Shown: positions 52,009 through 60,840, counted from the first letter of the stretch. The stretch is DNA of 64,000 nucleotides from an uncultured Chitinophagales bacterium (GCA_937927195.1 CALBCY010000109.1:21125-85124); one strand, 5' to 3'. Translations and numbers: made by a program. Notes: generated by a model not told the origin, from the letters alone.

Positions 52009-53679
52009 ATGCTTGTAAATAGTGTAAGATTGTTCTTCATATTACTTTTGTTTAGTCTTTCATTGGGAGCTCAGAACAATGTAACTGACAAAGTCGACTT
52101 GGGAAGTTTCTCTGGAGATTTCACACTCAATGGTAAAGTTTACGTTACGGATACTGCCATTAATGCGACTGGAACACCGTTTTTTGATTATTTAAAAAAC
52201 TCTGCAGATTCTTGGTTTAGCTTAAATTATAACAAAAGTACATTGGGAATAGGTGTTCGTTTTGACATGTTCAATAACAGCGATATTTTTTCTGGAGGAA
52301 TTACAGAAGCCAATGGAATTGGAATTGGTTCGTGGTATGTCCGAAAATCTATAGAAAAGCTTGAAATGCAAGCTGGATACATTTATGATCAGTTTGGAAG
52401 TGGAACAACTTTCAGAGCCTATGAAAACAGAGGTTTAGCTCTTGACAATCCTTTGGTTGGGATGAAAGCCAAATACCACATCACCAAAAACATTTTCATA
52501 AATGGGATAGCTGGTAAACAAAAACACTTCAGAGCTTTTGTCGATGAGGACAGACGGTTTATTAATGTATACAGCCCATTCATAAAAGGAGCAAACCTGG
52601 AAGGTAATTTCAGTATAAAAGATAAGTTATACTTGATTCCAGGAGCTTCGATCGTCAATAGAACGATCGACAAGGAAAGCATGAATTCCATTGCTGAGGA
52701 AATCAATAAGCAGAACATTGATGACAGATTTTATCCTAAGTACAACACCTTCGCTTATTCGATTTACAATACTTTAAGCTTTGGAGACTTTTCGCTTTAC
52801 ATGGAATATGCAGGCAAGACGGAAGATGTTTTGAGAAATGAGTCGAAGTTATATGCAGCAACAGGTCAGGTTCTTTTTGGAAGTTTCTCTTGGTCCAAAA
52901 AAGGCATCGGGATCAACTTGCAAGCTAAAAAAACGACAGATTTTGATTTCAGAACCAGTCCCTTAGAAACATTAAACAATGGATTCGTTCATTTTCTTCC
53001 TCCGCAGACCAGACAAAACTCTCTTCGTTTGTTGAGTAGATACAATCACAATACTCAATTATTAGAGGAGTTTGGTTACCAAGTGGACATCACGGCAAAG
53101 CCCAACAAGCTATTGACTTTTACCGCCAACTTTTCCAATGTTGAAAACAACACCGAATTGTTGTTTCGTGAAATCTATGTCGATTGCTTGATTAAGAAAA
53201 GAAAGGCAAAATGGAAATTGCTAACAGGTGTGCAAATGGTTGATTACAATCAAAGAGTTTATGAGCTAAAGCCAGATGCTGATATGGTTCAAACACTTAC
53301 CCCCTTTGCTGAATTCACTTATAAATTGGATAGAAAAAAATCCATCAGAGCTGAATTGCAATACATGTTGACAAAAAGAGATTACAGAGTTTTTGGTGGG
53401 GATGATCCAAAGCCTAATAAAGAACAAGATTTGGGTGATTGGTTTTATGGATTAGTGGAATTCAACATTGCTCCTCGCTTTTCACTTTCAGTCTCGGATA
53501 TGTACAATGTGCCTGCTAAACAACATTATTATGATATTTCAACCTCCTATACCAATAAGACCAATCGTTATGCAATTGGTTATGTAAAACAGGTTCAAGG
53601 AATTATATGCACCGGTGGTGTTTGCAGATTTGAAAACGCTTTTAGTGGAGTCAAAGCAAGTATTTCTTCCAATTTTTAA
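52009..53679 (+). CDS. DUF6029-family predicted outer-membrane beta-barrel
   Basis: 556 residues with signal peptide (to LGAQ). The body shows alternating hydrophobic/polar strands typical of a beta-barrel and ends in Phe (ISSNF). The diagnostic block is AGYIYDQFGSGTTFRAYENRGLALDNPLVG, preceded by LNYNKSTLGIGVRFDMF, matching the DUF6029 family as I know it. Members are encoded only in Bacteroidota and often lie beside an Omp28-related gene, as here. Function is unknown. It is followed after 96 bases by the Omp28-type lipoprotein on the same strand, and is divergent from the TlpA-family gene. Confidence 0.82.
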   Translation: MLVNSVRLFFILLLFSLSLGAQNNVTDKVDLGSFSGDFTLNGKVYVTDTAINATGTPFFDYLKNSADSWFSLNYNKSTLGIGVRFDMFNNSDIFSGGITEANGIGIGSWYVRKSIEKLEMQAGYIYDQFGSGTTFRAYENRGLALDNPLVGMKAKYHITKNIFINGIAGKQKHFRAFVDEDRRFINVYSPFIKGANLEGNFSIKDKLYLIPGASIVNRTIDKESMNSIAEEINKQNIDDRFYPKYNTFAYSIYNTLSFGDFSLYMEYAGKTEDVLRNESKLYAATGQVLFGSFSWSKKGIGINLQAKKTTDFDFRTSPLETLNNGFVHFLPPQTRQNSLRLLSRYNHNTQLLEEFGYQVDITAKPNKLLTFTANFSNVENNTELLFREIYVDCLIKKRKAKWKLLTGVQMVDYNQRVYELKPDADMVQTLTPFAEFTYKLDRKKSIRAELQYMLTKRDYRVFGGDDPKPNKEQDLGDWFYGLVEFNIAPRFSLSVSDMYNVPAKQHYYDISTSYTNKTNRYAIGYVKQVQGIICTGGVCRFENAFSGVKASISSNF

Positions 53680-53775
53680 AGAACTAGATTTTAGAGCCAG
53701 ATTTTTCACTACACATGTATTCTAGCATCTAATATTTAATGCGATTAAAATTTTATTAATTGTAAATTTTTTTTG

Positions 53776-54669
53776 ATGAAAAGTATAAATTCAATATTTC
53801 CTATTTCAATATTAGCCTCAATTGTTTTCATTTTTGGACTCAGTTCATGTGAAGAGGTTCCTCCACCGATTGACTTTTTTGTTCCATTGGCTGATTCAAC
53901 TTTTGTGGCAAGCGATGTTCCTCAAAAGCAAGCCAAGGTTGTGGTACTTGAAGAATTTTCTGGGGTGAAATGTGTGAATTGTCCTCAAGGAAATACTTTC
54001 GTTGAAGGACTATTAGAAGAACATGATGATCAATTGATTAGCATGACTTTGCATGCTGGACAGTTTGCCATTCCTCTATCAAGTAGTGAAGAGAGTTTTT
54101 CTACTGAAGAAACAGAAATCATTGATGACTTTTTAGAGGTTGGAGGGTATCCTGCAGCAACGGTTGATAGAATTCAATTTAGTGGGCAAGATTTCGTTTC
54201 AATGACTTTCCCATTCTCTTCTTGGGCAACAGCTGTTGAAGAGCGCATCCAAACAAGCCCATCAGTTAACTTAACGCTGTCTAAAGTTGAGGCTGATGAG
54301 TCAGAGAGGTATTACCGACTAAAAGTAGAAATGGTTTATACTGAAGACCTTTCAAAAAACAACAATTTAAGTTTATTCATTTTGGAAAGCGGAATCATTG
54401 ATCCGCAGCTTACATCAGATCCAGCAGTAGTTGGGGGTTACATAGGTGAGTATGAACATAATCATGTAGTTAGGACAATGTTGACCAGTCCACTGGGCAC
54501 TTCTGTTAATGATGGCGGTATTGTCAAAGGCTTGACAGTGATAAAAGAATTTGAAGTTAATTTCGAAGAAAGTTGGGATTTAGGGCATCTAGAATTCGTT
54601 GCTTTCGTACACAATAGTGGAGATTCCAAGGAAATTCTGCAAGGAGCGAAGCTCAAGGCCGAATTCTAA
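53776..54669 (+). CDS. Omp28-related outer-membrane lipoprotein with CxxC
   Basis: 297 residues from ATG 53776. Signal peptide with lipobox LSSC, then a short Pro-rich stretch. The first part of the mature protein is thioredoxin-like: KVVVLEEFSGVKCVNCPQGN, with Cys66 and Cys69, then HAGQFAIPL and GGYPAATVDR with a cis-Pro-like residue. This pattern identifies the Omp28-related family. The C-terminal half is a beta-sandwich (VNLTLSKVEADES, then HNHVVRTMLTSPLG). The named founder is a Porphyromonas surface lipoprotein. The conserved CxxC suggests a redox or cysteine-carrier role, which is inference. It lies between the DUF6029 gene and the Ig-like lipoprotein in one co-directional run. Confidence 0.88.
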   Translation: MKSINSIFPISILASIVFIFGLSSCEEVPPPIDFFVPLADSTFVASDVPQKQAKVVVLEEFSGVKCVNCPQGNTFVEGLLEEHDDQLISMTLHAGQFAIPLSSSEESFSTEETEIIDDFLEVGGYPAATVDRIQFSGQDFVSMTFPFSSWATAVEERIQTSPSVNLTLSKVEADESERYYRLKVEMVYTEDLSKNNNLSLFILESGIIDPQLTSDPAVVGGYIGEYEHNHVVRTMLTSPLGTSVNDGGIVKGLTVIKEFEVNFEESWDLGHLEFVAFVHNSGDSKEILQGAKLKAEF

Positions 54670-54753
54670 TATTTCGAAATATTTGACGATTATCCTCCTA
54701 ATGTCTAATTTAGGTGTGATTTTTGCTGCTATTTATTCAATTGTAAAAGCTGA

Positions 54754-55509
54754 ATGAAAAATACTTTAATCAATATCACCTTTCCAGTATTGTTTGGATT
54801 CATGATTTTGACCATTTTTTCCTGTGGAAAAAACTCGGTCGATACCCAAGCACCTTTTCTGCAAATCAAAGCACCTTTTGAAGGCGCTGAATACCGCAGT
54901 GGAGAATTCTTACCAATTGATATAGGCGTTACAGATAATGATGAATTGATGGACATCCAATTAAGGGTTCATACCAATCTCAATGACCACTCTGAAAACG
55001 CTCCAGATCATTTCTTTGTTTGGGACACCACCTTTAATGTCAGAGCTTTTGGGCAAAGTTCAGATTTCAAGTTTGACATTTATTTAGATGAAAATTTACC
55101 ATACGATGAAACGTATCACTTAGTAGTGGATTGTGGCGACCAATCAGGGAATAGAACTGGTTGGCAAGAGGTTGAATTTGTTGTGAAAAATTTCCTAGAC
55201 AACACCTCTCCAGTTATTTCACTTATGACCGATACCATGGTGGCCGCATTTGCCAATAATATGTTTGCCATCATTGCGAATGTGGAAGACAATCAATGTT
55301 TGGATATGGTTGAAATGGAAATGATGACTCCCGCTGATACCAGCTATTTTTCTTCCAGTTATTTAAGTGATGAAATTGATGGAGCTACTTTTGAAATTTC
55401 AGAATTTATCATGGCTCCTTCTATTCAAGATGAATACACTATTGTCATTCGGGCAAGAGACAAGAATCAAAACATCAGTATTACCGAAGTGATTTTGAAA
55501 GTTCTATAA
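54754..55509 (+). CDS. Ig-like lipoprotein, DUF4625-like
   Basis: 251 residues. Lipobox IFSC near residue 24. Two Ig-like domains follow, each beginning 'D-x-x-x-P-x-I/L' (VDTQAPFLQIKAPFEGAEYRSGEFLPIDIGVTDNDEL, and NTSPVISLMTD ... ANVEDNQCLDMVEMEM). The pattern 'GAEYRSGEFLPIDIGVTDNDELMDIQL' resembles DUF4625. The second domain ends SITEVILKVL. It follows the Omp28-type gene by 84 bases and may be the third gene of that run. Role unknown; surface or periplasmic display as a lipoprotein is likely. Confidence 0.72.
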   Translation: MKNTLINITFPVLFGFMILTIFSCGKNSVDTQAPFLQIKAPFEGAEYRSGEFLPIDIGVTDNDELMDIQLRVHTNLNDHSENAPDHFFVWDTTFNVRAFGQSSDFKFDIYLDENLPYDETYHLVVDCGDQSGNRTGWQEVEFVVKNFLDNTSPVISLMTDTMVAAFANNMFAIIANVEDNQCLDMVEMEMMTPADTSYFSSSYLSDEIDGATFEISEFIMAPSIQDEYTIVIRARDKNQNISITEVILKVL

Positions 55510-55661
55510 TTCGGCATTCGTTTTTGGGTATTCGGTGTTCGTTTTTTTTCAATTCTTCATTCTTTTGCAAGTCCAAATTTTCCCAATTAACATCATTATT
55601 CAATCGCCATAATTTTCACTTCTCAGTACAATCAATATTCCAAAGTAATTTATTAGAGCTG

Positions 55662-57104
55662 TTATTCATTTCCGTCGGAAATAGAGTTGCTATACTTTTG
55701 TTTGTATTCGATTAGTAGCCTTACAAATTTTTCTAGATCTTCTTCCTTGGTTGCATAATTTATTATCTGTGCTCGAAGCGTTAATTGGTCATTTATGGGA
55801 TAGCTGGATATCCATGTTTTTTCTGAAACATTCATTTCATCAACTAGCTTTTGCACCAATGCCTGATCGTTCTCGATATCGGGATGGGTAAAACAAATGA
55901 TGGGCAATTCCGATTGGTTTAGGATAATCCAATCATTGTCTTTGAGCATCGTCCGCAACTTATTACCCATTTCAATTTGTTGAGCAAACATTTTCGAATA
56001 CCCTTCCCAACCAAAAACTGCAAGGGGCAAATAGATTTTCAAACCGATAAAACGGCGAGACCATTGCAATGACTTTACATAAGGATCAAACACTTGACTT
56101 GGGTTGCCATCCTCTGGCATGTAATTGGTTTTAACATCAAAAGTCTGGGACAATATTTGTGAATTTGAGGTCAAGAAAATACTAGTTGCCATGGGAACTG
56201 AAAACCATTTATGGAGATCCAGAGTGATGGAATCACTTTTTTCGATCCCATTTAGCAGATGCTTTAAATCAGTAATAATAGCCCCACCACCATAAGCTGC
56301 ATCTACATGAAACCAGAGCTTATAAGCTTTGCATAGTTCCGCAATTTTATCAAGGTCGTCAAAAACGCCTGCACCTGTTGTTCCTGCTGTAGCAACTACC
56401 ATAAACGGTTGAAACCCTTTGGCTGCATCCTCTGTTATTTGCAATCGAAGCGCATCAACGTTCATGGTGAGATTTTTGTCCACTGGAATTTCCTTTATAG
56501 CATTTATACCTAATCCAGCCGTTCTTGCGGCTCTTTGCATGGAATGGTGTGATTCAGTTGATGCATAAATTATTGGCTTCCCTTTTAAACTTGAAAGTCC
56601 CTCTTCAGCAATGTTGGGAAAATGTTTTTGCATGGCTGTAAGTACTGAAGTGAGGTTTGACTCGGTACCACCCACACAAAAAACACCGTCAATATTATTC
56701 TCTTGATATCCAAATTTTTTACCAAACTCCTTAATCAGCAATTGCTCTATCTCAACAGCAAATGAAGCATGGCTCCATGCTGCCAATTGTGGATTCAAAT
56801 ATGAATTAATGACATCTGCCATAACTGAAGGAAAACTGGGTCTCGGATTAAACAGGCCAAAATAAGATGGATGCGTTACTTGAACGCCTTGTTTCTTTAT
56901 GCCTTCTATGACATGAAACATTACTTCTTTGGGATCATTGCTCTCTTCAAAACTAAAAGTTTTCGCATTGGCCTTTACCGCTTCCCGATCAAAGGCTCTA
57001 CTAACCACCAACTCTTTTCTTGGATTGTTGTAAACGGTTTCTAATTGATTTGTTACTGCTGTTAGAATATCCAGCCTTTTCGCTTCTGTTAAATCAAAAT
57101 CCAT
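55662..57104 (-). CDS. PLP-dependent group II decarboxylase
   Basis: 480 residues, matching the aromatic-L-amino-acid/glutamate decarboxylase superfamily (fold type I). Key segments: HPSYFGLFNPRPSFPSVMADVINS, CVGGTESNLTSVLTAM, YASTESHHSMQRAARTAG (the His that stacks on PLP), VATAGTTGAGVFDDL, HVDAAYGGGAIITD (PLP-binding Asp) and DLHKWFSVPM with Lys299 forming the internal aldimine. Substrate could be an aromatic amino acid, glutamate, 2,4-diaminobutyrate or similar; I cannot decide from sequence alone. It is divergent from an Lrp/AsnC regulator with 126 bases between the starts, a layout that usually means the regulator controls the enzyme according to amino-acid supply. Confidence 0.9.
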   Translation of the reverse strand: MDFDLTEAKRLDILTAVTNQLETVYNNPRKELVVSRAFDREAVKANAKTFSFEESNDPKEVMFHVIEGIKKQGVQVTHPSYFGLFNPRPSFPSVMADVINSYLNPQLAAWSHASFAVEIEQLLIKEFGKKFGYQENNIDGVFCVGGTESNLTSVLTAMQKHFPNIAEEGLSSLKGKPIIYASTESHHSMQRAARTAGLGINAIKEIPVDKNLTMNVDALRLQITEDAAKGFQPFMVVATAGTTGAGVFDDLDKIAELCKAYKLWFHVDAAYGGGAIITDLKHLLNGIEKSDSITLDLHKWFSVPMATSIFLTSNSQILSQTFDVKTNYMPEDGNPSQVFDPYVKSLQWSRRFIGLKIYLPLAVFGWEGYSKMFAQQIEMGNKLRTMLKDNDWIILNQSELPIICFTHPDIENDQALVQKLVDEMNVSEKTWISSYPINDQLTLRAQIINYATKEEDLEKFVRLLIEYKQKYSNSISDGNE

Positions 57105-57230
57105 AAGTATTAACTTTATTTCAATACAAAATTAGAAACTATTTATTAAAAAATGCTTTATAATCAATCTCATTTTACTAATTTCACTTTTGATTACATC
57201 TTTTTTAACACCAAATTCTTTCGATATAAT

Positions 57231-57641
57231 ATGGACGCATTAAATAAGAAGATTCTAGAAATTCTGCAATTTAACGCAAGAGAAAGTTTTGCAAACATTG
57301 GGAAACAAGTTGCTTTGTCTGCTCCAGCCGTTGGCAAACGTGTTAGACAATTGGAAGAGGAGGGTATTATTGAAGGGTATGTATTAAAAGTAAACCTTGA
57401 AAAACTAGGCATCGAAACCAAAGCTTACATTACTTTAAAAATAACGCATGGGGCGAGTGGAACACCTTTGGCAAAAAAAAACATTTCACAAATGAAAGAG
57501 GTACAGAGATGTGATCGCATTACTGGCGACGATTGCCTTTGTATTTTAGGACATTTCAACAACAACAAACATTTGATTGAATTTTTAGAAACCATCTCTA
57601 GATTCGGTAATACTAAAACTAGTATTATTCTTGAGACTTAA
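57231..57641 (+). CDS. Lrp/AsnC-family transcriptional regulator
   Basis: 136 residues from ATG 57231. The frame is open 26 codons further upstream but that part is not protein-like and lies in the divergent promoter region. Helix-turn-helix (about 3-50): NKKILEILQFNARESFANIGKQVALSAPAVGKRVRQLEEEGII. The RAM ligand-binding domain covers the rest (VLKVNLEKLGIETKAYITLK, RCDRITGDDCLCILGHF). Such proteins form octamers that bind amino acids and regulate nearby amino-acid metabolism genes. Divergence from the PLP decarboxylase makes that gene the likely target. Confidence 0.93.
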   Translation: MDALNKKILEILQFNARESFANIGKQVALSAPAVGKRVRQLEEEGIIEGYVLKVNLEKLGIETKAYITLKITHGASGTPLAKKNISQMKEVQRCDRITGDDCLCILGHFNNNKHLIEFLETISRFGNTKTSIILET

Positions 57642-57715
57642 ATACGGTCTAAGCATTTAGAAAGATTATCGAACCCAACCACTGGTAAAATTCATGCCAT
57701 CGTTTCTTAATAAAA

Positions 57716-57745
57716 AAAGCCATATTGCATGCACAATATGGCTTT
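57716..57745. terminator. bidirectional terminator between convergent genes
   Basis: A perfect 12-bp stem (AAAGCCATATTG with its complement) around CATGCA has a seven-A flank, which is a T run on the minus strand. It lies between the Lrp/AsnC gene and the triple-repeat T9SS gene. Confidence 0.9.
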
Positions 57746-57779
57746 AACAGTCTATTATTTTTAAGCATTGCTGATAGAA

Positions 57780-60101
57780 TTATTTCTTTATCAGCTTTAC
57801 AGATTTTGTCCCTTGAGAAGTACTTAAAATTGCAAAATATATCCCGTTTGTTAAAACAGAAGCATTGATTGATGCTGTCTTTGAATTTGGTTTTAACGAG
57901 ATTACTTGTTTTCCTTGAATATCAAACATTTGAATAAAATCAATATTTTGGTTGCTTTCTATATTCCAAACATTGATTGTTGGATTGGGGTAAACATGAA
58001 AATCATCAAGATCAAATTCATCAATTCCTACAGACGATCCTCTATAAAAATATAAATTATCAACATAAATACCCTGTGTGGTTCCATTGCCACCATCGAA
58101 CTTAAACTGAATGGCACTCAAGGGATCTTCGGTAATTCCTGAAACTGGTATATCCACACTTTGCCATGCTCCATCTCCATTGGGAATTGCATTTGAGATT
58201 TCAGTACCCGAACTTATTACCACTATATTTGGTGCCACACCATCAACAGTCCAAATATCTAAATGCAAGAACTCCATCGATGATATGTCGTAAGTTCCAT
58301 TAAACTCTATTCCTTGATAACTAAAATTTGGATAGGCCAATACGGTATTTCCTGTTCCTCCGGAACCTGTTGGTTCAAAGGCGGCACTTGCAGTACCGAA
58401 ACCACTTTGCTGCCAGAATGGATTATAATTGGCTCCTGTTATGTTATTGTAAGCGTCACTGAAAATTGAAATGACATCTACTGCATCTCTCGTAGGAGGT
58501 GTTGGTGCATCTGTAGTTGGTGCTCCAATGTAAAATGATACTGTATAAGTCTTAGTTGTTGTACCATCTTCTGATGTTACCAATACAGTTGCGTCTCCTG
58601 GAATACCTGATGCTTGTGTTATCACTCTTGATGCTGCCGGGTCTGTCGTTGTAGCTAAAGTAATTTGCGGTACGACTGTGGTGCCTCCTGGTAAAGCAAG
58701 TGAATACAATTCTGAATTAGGAGTAAAACCAGCAACTGGAGATCCATCAACTTGTAAATCACTTATAGTGGCATCTGTTCCAGTTGCTGCCTCAGCCTTC
58801 CAGAAATATAGATTATCTACATAAATACTTTGTGTGGTTCCATTTCCACCACCAAACTTAAACTGAATGACACTCAACAAATCTCCGGTAATTCCTGAAA
58901 CTGGTATATCTATACTTTGCCATGCTCCGTCTCCATTGGGAATTGCATTTGGGATTTCTGGGCCAGAACTTATTACCACTATATTTGGTGACACTCCATC
59001 AACAGTCCAAATGTCTAAATGCAAGAACTCCATCGATGATATGTCGTAAGTTCCATTAAACTCTATTCCTTGATAACTAAAATTTGGATAGGCCAATACG
59101 GTATTTCCTGTACCTCCAGAACCTGTTGGTTCAAAAGCGGCACTTGCGGTACCGAAACCACTTTGCTGCCAGAATGGATTATAATTGGCTCCTGTTATAT
59201 TATTGTAGGCATCACTGAAAATTGAGATGACATCTACTGCATTTCTCGCTGGGGGTGTCGGAGCATCTGCGGTTGGTGCTCCAATGTAAAAAGAAATGGT
59301 ATAGGTCTTAGTTGTTGTACCATCCTCTGATGTTACAACAACAGTTGCATCTCCAGGAATTCCTGAAGCTTGAGTTATTACGCTTGACGCTTCAGGGTCT
59401 GTTGTTGTAGCCAAAGTGATTTGAGGTACGACTGTGGTTCCTCCTGGTAAGGCAAATGGGTACGATTCTGAATTAGGGGTAAAGCCTGGAACTGGAAATC
59501 CGTCAACCTGTAAATCACTTATAGTAGCATCTGTTCCTGCGACTGCCTCAGCCTTCCAGAAATATAGATTATCTACATAAATACTTTGTGTGGTTCCATT
59601 TCCACCATCAAACTTAAACTGAATGGCACTTAACAAATCTCCGGTAATTCCTGAAACTGGTATATCTATACTTTGCCATGCTCCATCTCCATTGGGAATT
59701 GCATTTGGGATTTCAGGGCCAGAACTTATTACTACTATATTGGGTGTCACTCCTCCAACAGTCCAAATATCTAAATGCAAGAACTCCATTGCTGATATGT
59801 CGTAAGTTCCATTAAACTCTATTCCTTGATAATTAAAGTTTGGATAGGCCAATACGGTATTTCCTGAACCTCCCGAGCCAGTTGGTTCAAAGTTGGAACT
59901 TGCTGCTGCAAAACCACTTTGTTGCCAATTGGGATTGTAATTAGCTCCTGAAATATTATTATAAGCATCACTGAAAACTGAAATAACATCTACTGCATTT
60001 CTCGCTGGAGGTGTTGGTGCATCTGCAGTTGGCGCCTGCGAAAATACTAAACTCGTAAAAAAGAATAGTAATGAACAAAATGAACAGATAAATTTATTCA
60101 T
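57780..60101 (-). CDS. triple-repeat carbohydrate-binding-like protein, T9SS type A
   Basis: 773 residues. Signal peptide to VFSQ, then almost three copies of a 252-residue unit. Each unit has a beta-sandwich domain like the CBM-type modules found at the ends of Bacteroidota GH16 enzymes (DAPTPPARNAVDVISIFSD, YPNFSYQGIEFNGTYD, FLHLDIWTVDG, SIYVDNLYFWKAE), then a cadherin-like Ig domain (DATISDLQVDGSPVAGF ... TTTKTYTVSFYIGAP). The third copy lacks the Ig part and leads into a T9SS type A domain (VYPNPTINVWNIE, IQMFDIQGKQV, LTNGIYFAIL). No catalytic domain is present. It is probably a surface glycan-binding or structural protein. Repeats are nearly identical in DNA, so unequal recombination or gene conversion must be recent. 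Confidence 0.88.
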   Translation of the reverse strand: MNKFICSFCSLLFFFTSLVFSQAPTADAPTPPARNAVDVISVFSDAYNNISGANYNPNWQQSGFAAASSNFEPTGSGGSGNTVLAYPNFNYQGIEFNGTYDISAMEFLHLDIWTVGGVTPNIVVISSGPEIPNAIPNGDGAWQSIDIPVSGITGDLLSAIQFKFDGGNGTTQSIYVDNLYFWKAEAVAGTDATISDLQVDGFPVPGFTPNSESYPFALPGGTTVVPQITLATTTDPEASSVITQASGIPGDATVVVTSEDGTTTKTYTISFYIGAPTADAPTPPARNAVDVISIFSDAYNNITGANYNPFWQQSGFGTASAAFEPTGSGGTGNTVLAYPNFSYQGIEFNGTYDISSMEFLHLDIWTVDGVSPNIVVISSGPEIPNAIPNGDGAWQSIDIPVSGITGDLLSVIQFKFGGGNGTTQSIYVDNLYFWKAEAATGTDATISDLQVDGSPVAGFTPNSELYSLALPGGTTVVPQITLATTTDPAASRVITQASGIPGDATVLVTSEDGTTTKTYTVSFYIGAPTTDAPTPPTRDAVDVISIFSDAYNNITGANYNPFWQQSGFGTASAAFEPTGSGGTGNTVLAYPNFSYQGIEFNGTYDISSMEFLHLDIWTVDGVAPNIVVISSGTEISNAIPNGDGAWQSVDIPVSGITEDPLSAIQFKFDGGNGTTQGIYVDNLYFYRGSSVGIDEFDLDDFHVYPNPTINVWNIESNQNIDFIQMFDIQGKQVISLKPNSKTASINASVLTNGIYFAILSTSQGTKSVKLIKK
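57990..60050. repeat. 756-bp near-identical tandem repeats (about 2.7 copies)
   Basis: Equivalent positions recur exactly 756 bases apart (for instance the segments starting near 58111, 58867 and 59623), with only scattered base changes. The period is a multiple of three, so copy-number change would keep the frame. Confidence 0.93.
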
Positions 60102-60212
60102 GTCTTATGGTATTAATTAAAAAAAATAGAGCGTTTCGACAAATATAAAAGAAAATAATCTAGATAATAAAAGTGGAGTTATACAAAAATAAAACAAGCC
60201 AGAAATGAAAAG

Positions 60213-60368
60213 ATGTCCATAGAACAAGAAACACTTCTCAAAATAGACCAACAAAAATTGTTAGATTCATTGTTGGATTCATTGTTGGATTCATTGTTGG
60301 ATTTTAGGAAAGCTGTTGTTAAAGTATATCTCGTTTATTTCGTTTTTTACATAAAGCACATCAGATAA
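60213..60368 (+). CDS. small ORF with in-frame LLDS repeats, unconfirmed
   Basis: 51 codons from ATG 60213 to a TAA at 60366. The predicted peptide starts MSIEQETLLKIDQQK, then carries four LLDS/LLDF units from a 12-bp repeat, and ends KVYLVYFVFYIKHIR, a short hydrophobic/basic tail. The repeat length is a multiple of three, so the frame survives expansion. There is no recognisable family or clear promoter. It lies between two minus-strand genes. It could be a real small membrane-associated peptide or a chance frame over a microsatellite. Confidence 0.3.
   Translation: MSIEQETLLKIDQQKLLDSLLDSLLDSLLDFRKAVVKVYLVYFVFYIKHIR
60257..60304. repeat. 12-bp tandem repeat, four copies
   Basis: ATTGTTGGATTC is repeated at 60257, 60269, 60281 and 60293; the first and last copies differ by one base each. 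Confidence 0.95.
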
Positions 60369-60381
60369 TAAACCAAATCAA

Positions 60382-60807
60382 TCAATTACCTCCCAATTCT
60401 CCACAAGCACCACAAATTCCATTTATCAAGTAAGTCGAATTTTGAAAGGTAAAACCTTTCGGAAGTTGTATGGTTGGAATCGAGATTGAATCAATACAAA
60501 CAGTTTGAGAACAAATGGTGCAACGGAAATGAACATGCTCGTCATGGTGAATATGGGTATCACAATCTGAAGAACAGATTGCAAATTTGCTGGCCCCTGT
60601 CCCATCATTTATTTCATGAACAATCCCTTTTTCAATAAAAGAATTCAGGGTACGGTAAATCGTTACCCGATCAAGATGGGTCAAAGACTTCTCCATTTCT
60701 GAATGAGAAACAGCATAATTTCTTTCTAGCAAAAAATCCAGAACTTCCTTTCTATTGCTGGTCAATCGCAGTTTACTGCCTTTTAATATGGTTTCTGCCT
60801 TTTTCAA
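60382..60807 (-). CDS. Fur-family metalloregulator, probably Zur-like
   Basis: 141 residues from a TTG at 60807, the only start available after an upstream in-frame TGA. Winged helix: LTSNRKEVLDFLLERNYAVSHSEMEKSL then LDRVTIYRTLNSFIEKGIVHEI, the usual Fur DNA-recognition region. The dimerisation domain has CDTHIHHDEHVHFRCTICSQTVC and ends with CGACGEL, giving the two CxxC structural zinc sites, and the His cluster for the regulatory site. It is divergent from a MerC-family gene, and the shared 137-base region has a TGCAAC-CTA-GTTGCA palindrome. Zinc (Zur) control is inferred from this arrangement, not proven. A TAATTTTG box (minus strand, 60833-60840) fits its promoter. Confidence 0.87.
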   Translation of the reverse strand: MKKAETILKGSKLRLTSNRKEVLDFLLERNYAVSHSEMEKSLTHLDRVTIYRTLNSFIEKGIVHEINDGTGASKFAICSSDCDTHIHHDEHVHFRCTICSQTVCIDSISIPTIQLPKGFTFQNSTYLINGICGACGELGGN

Positions 60808-60832
60808 TTGATAATAATACGATTTTGTTAAT

Positions 60833-60840
60833 CAAAATTA
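60833..60840 (-). promoter_or_regulatory. candidate -7 box for the Fur-family gene
   Basis: TAATTTTG on the minus strand matches TAnnTTTG. It lies 26 bases before the TTG start. Confidence 0.45.

Noticed and set aside
55524..55715. 63-codon plus-strand frame at the end of the PLP decarboxylase gene
   Set aside because: Phe/Ser/Asn-rich translation without motif, overlapping the antisense end of a clear gene.
57153..57230. 26-codon N-terminal extension of the Lrp/AsnC regulator
   Set aside because: Phe/Asn-rich translation of AT-rich promoter DNA; family proteins begin right at the helix-turn-helix.
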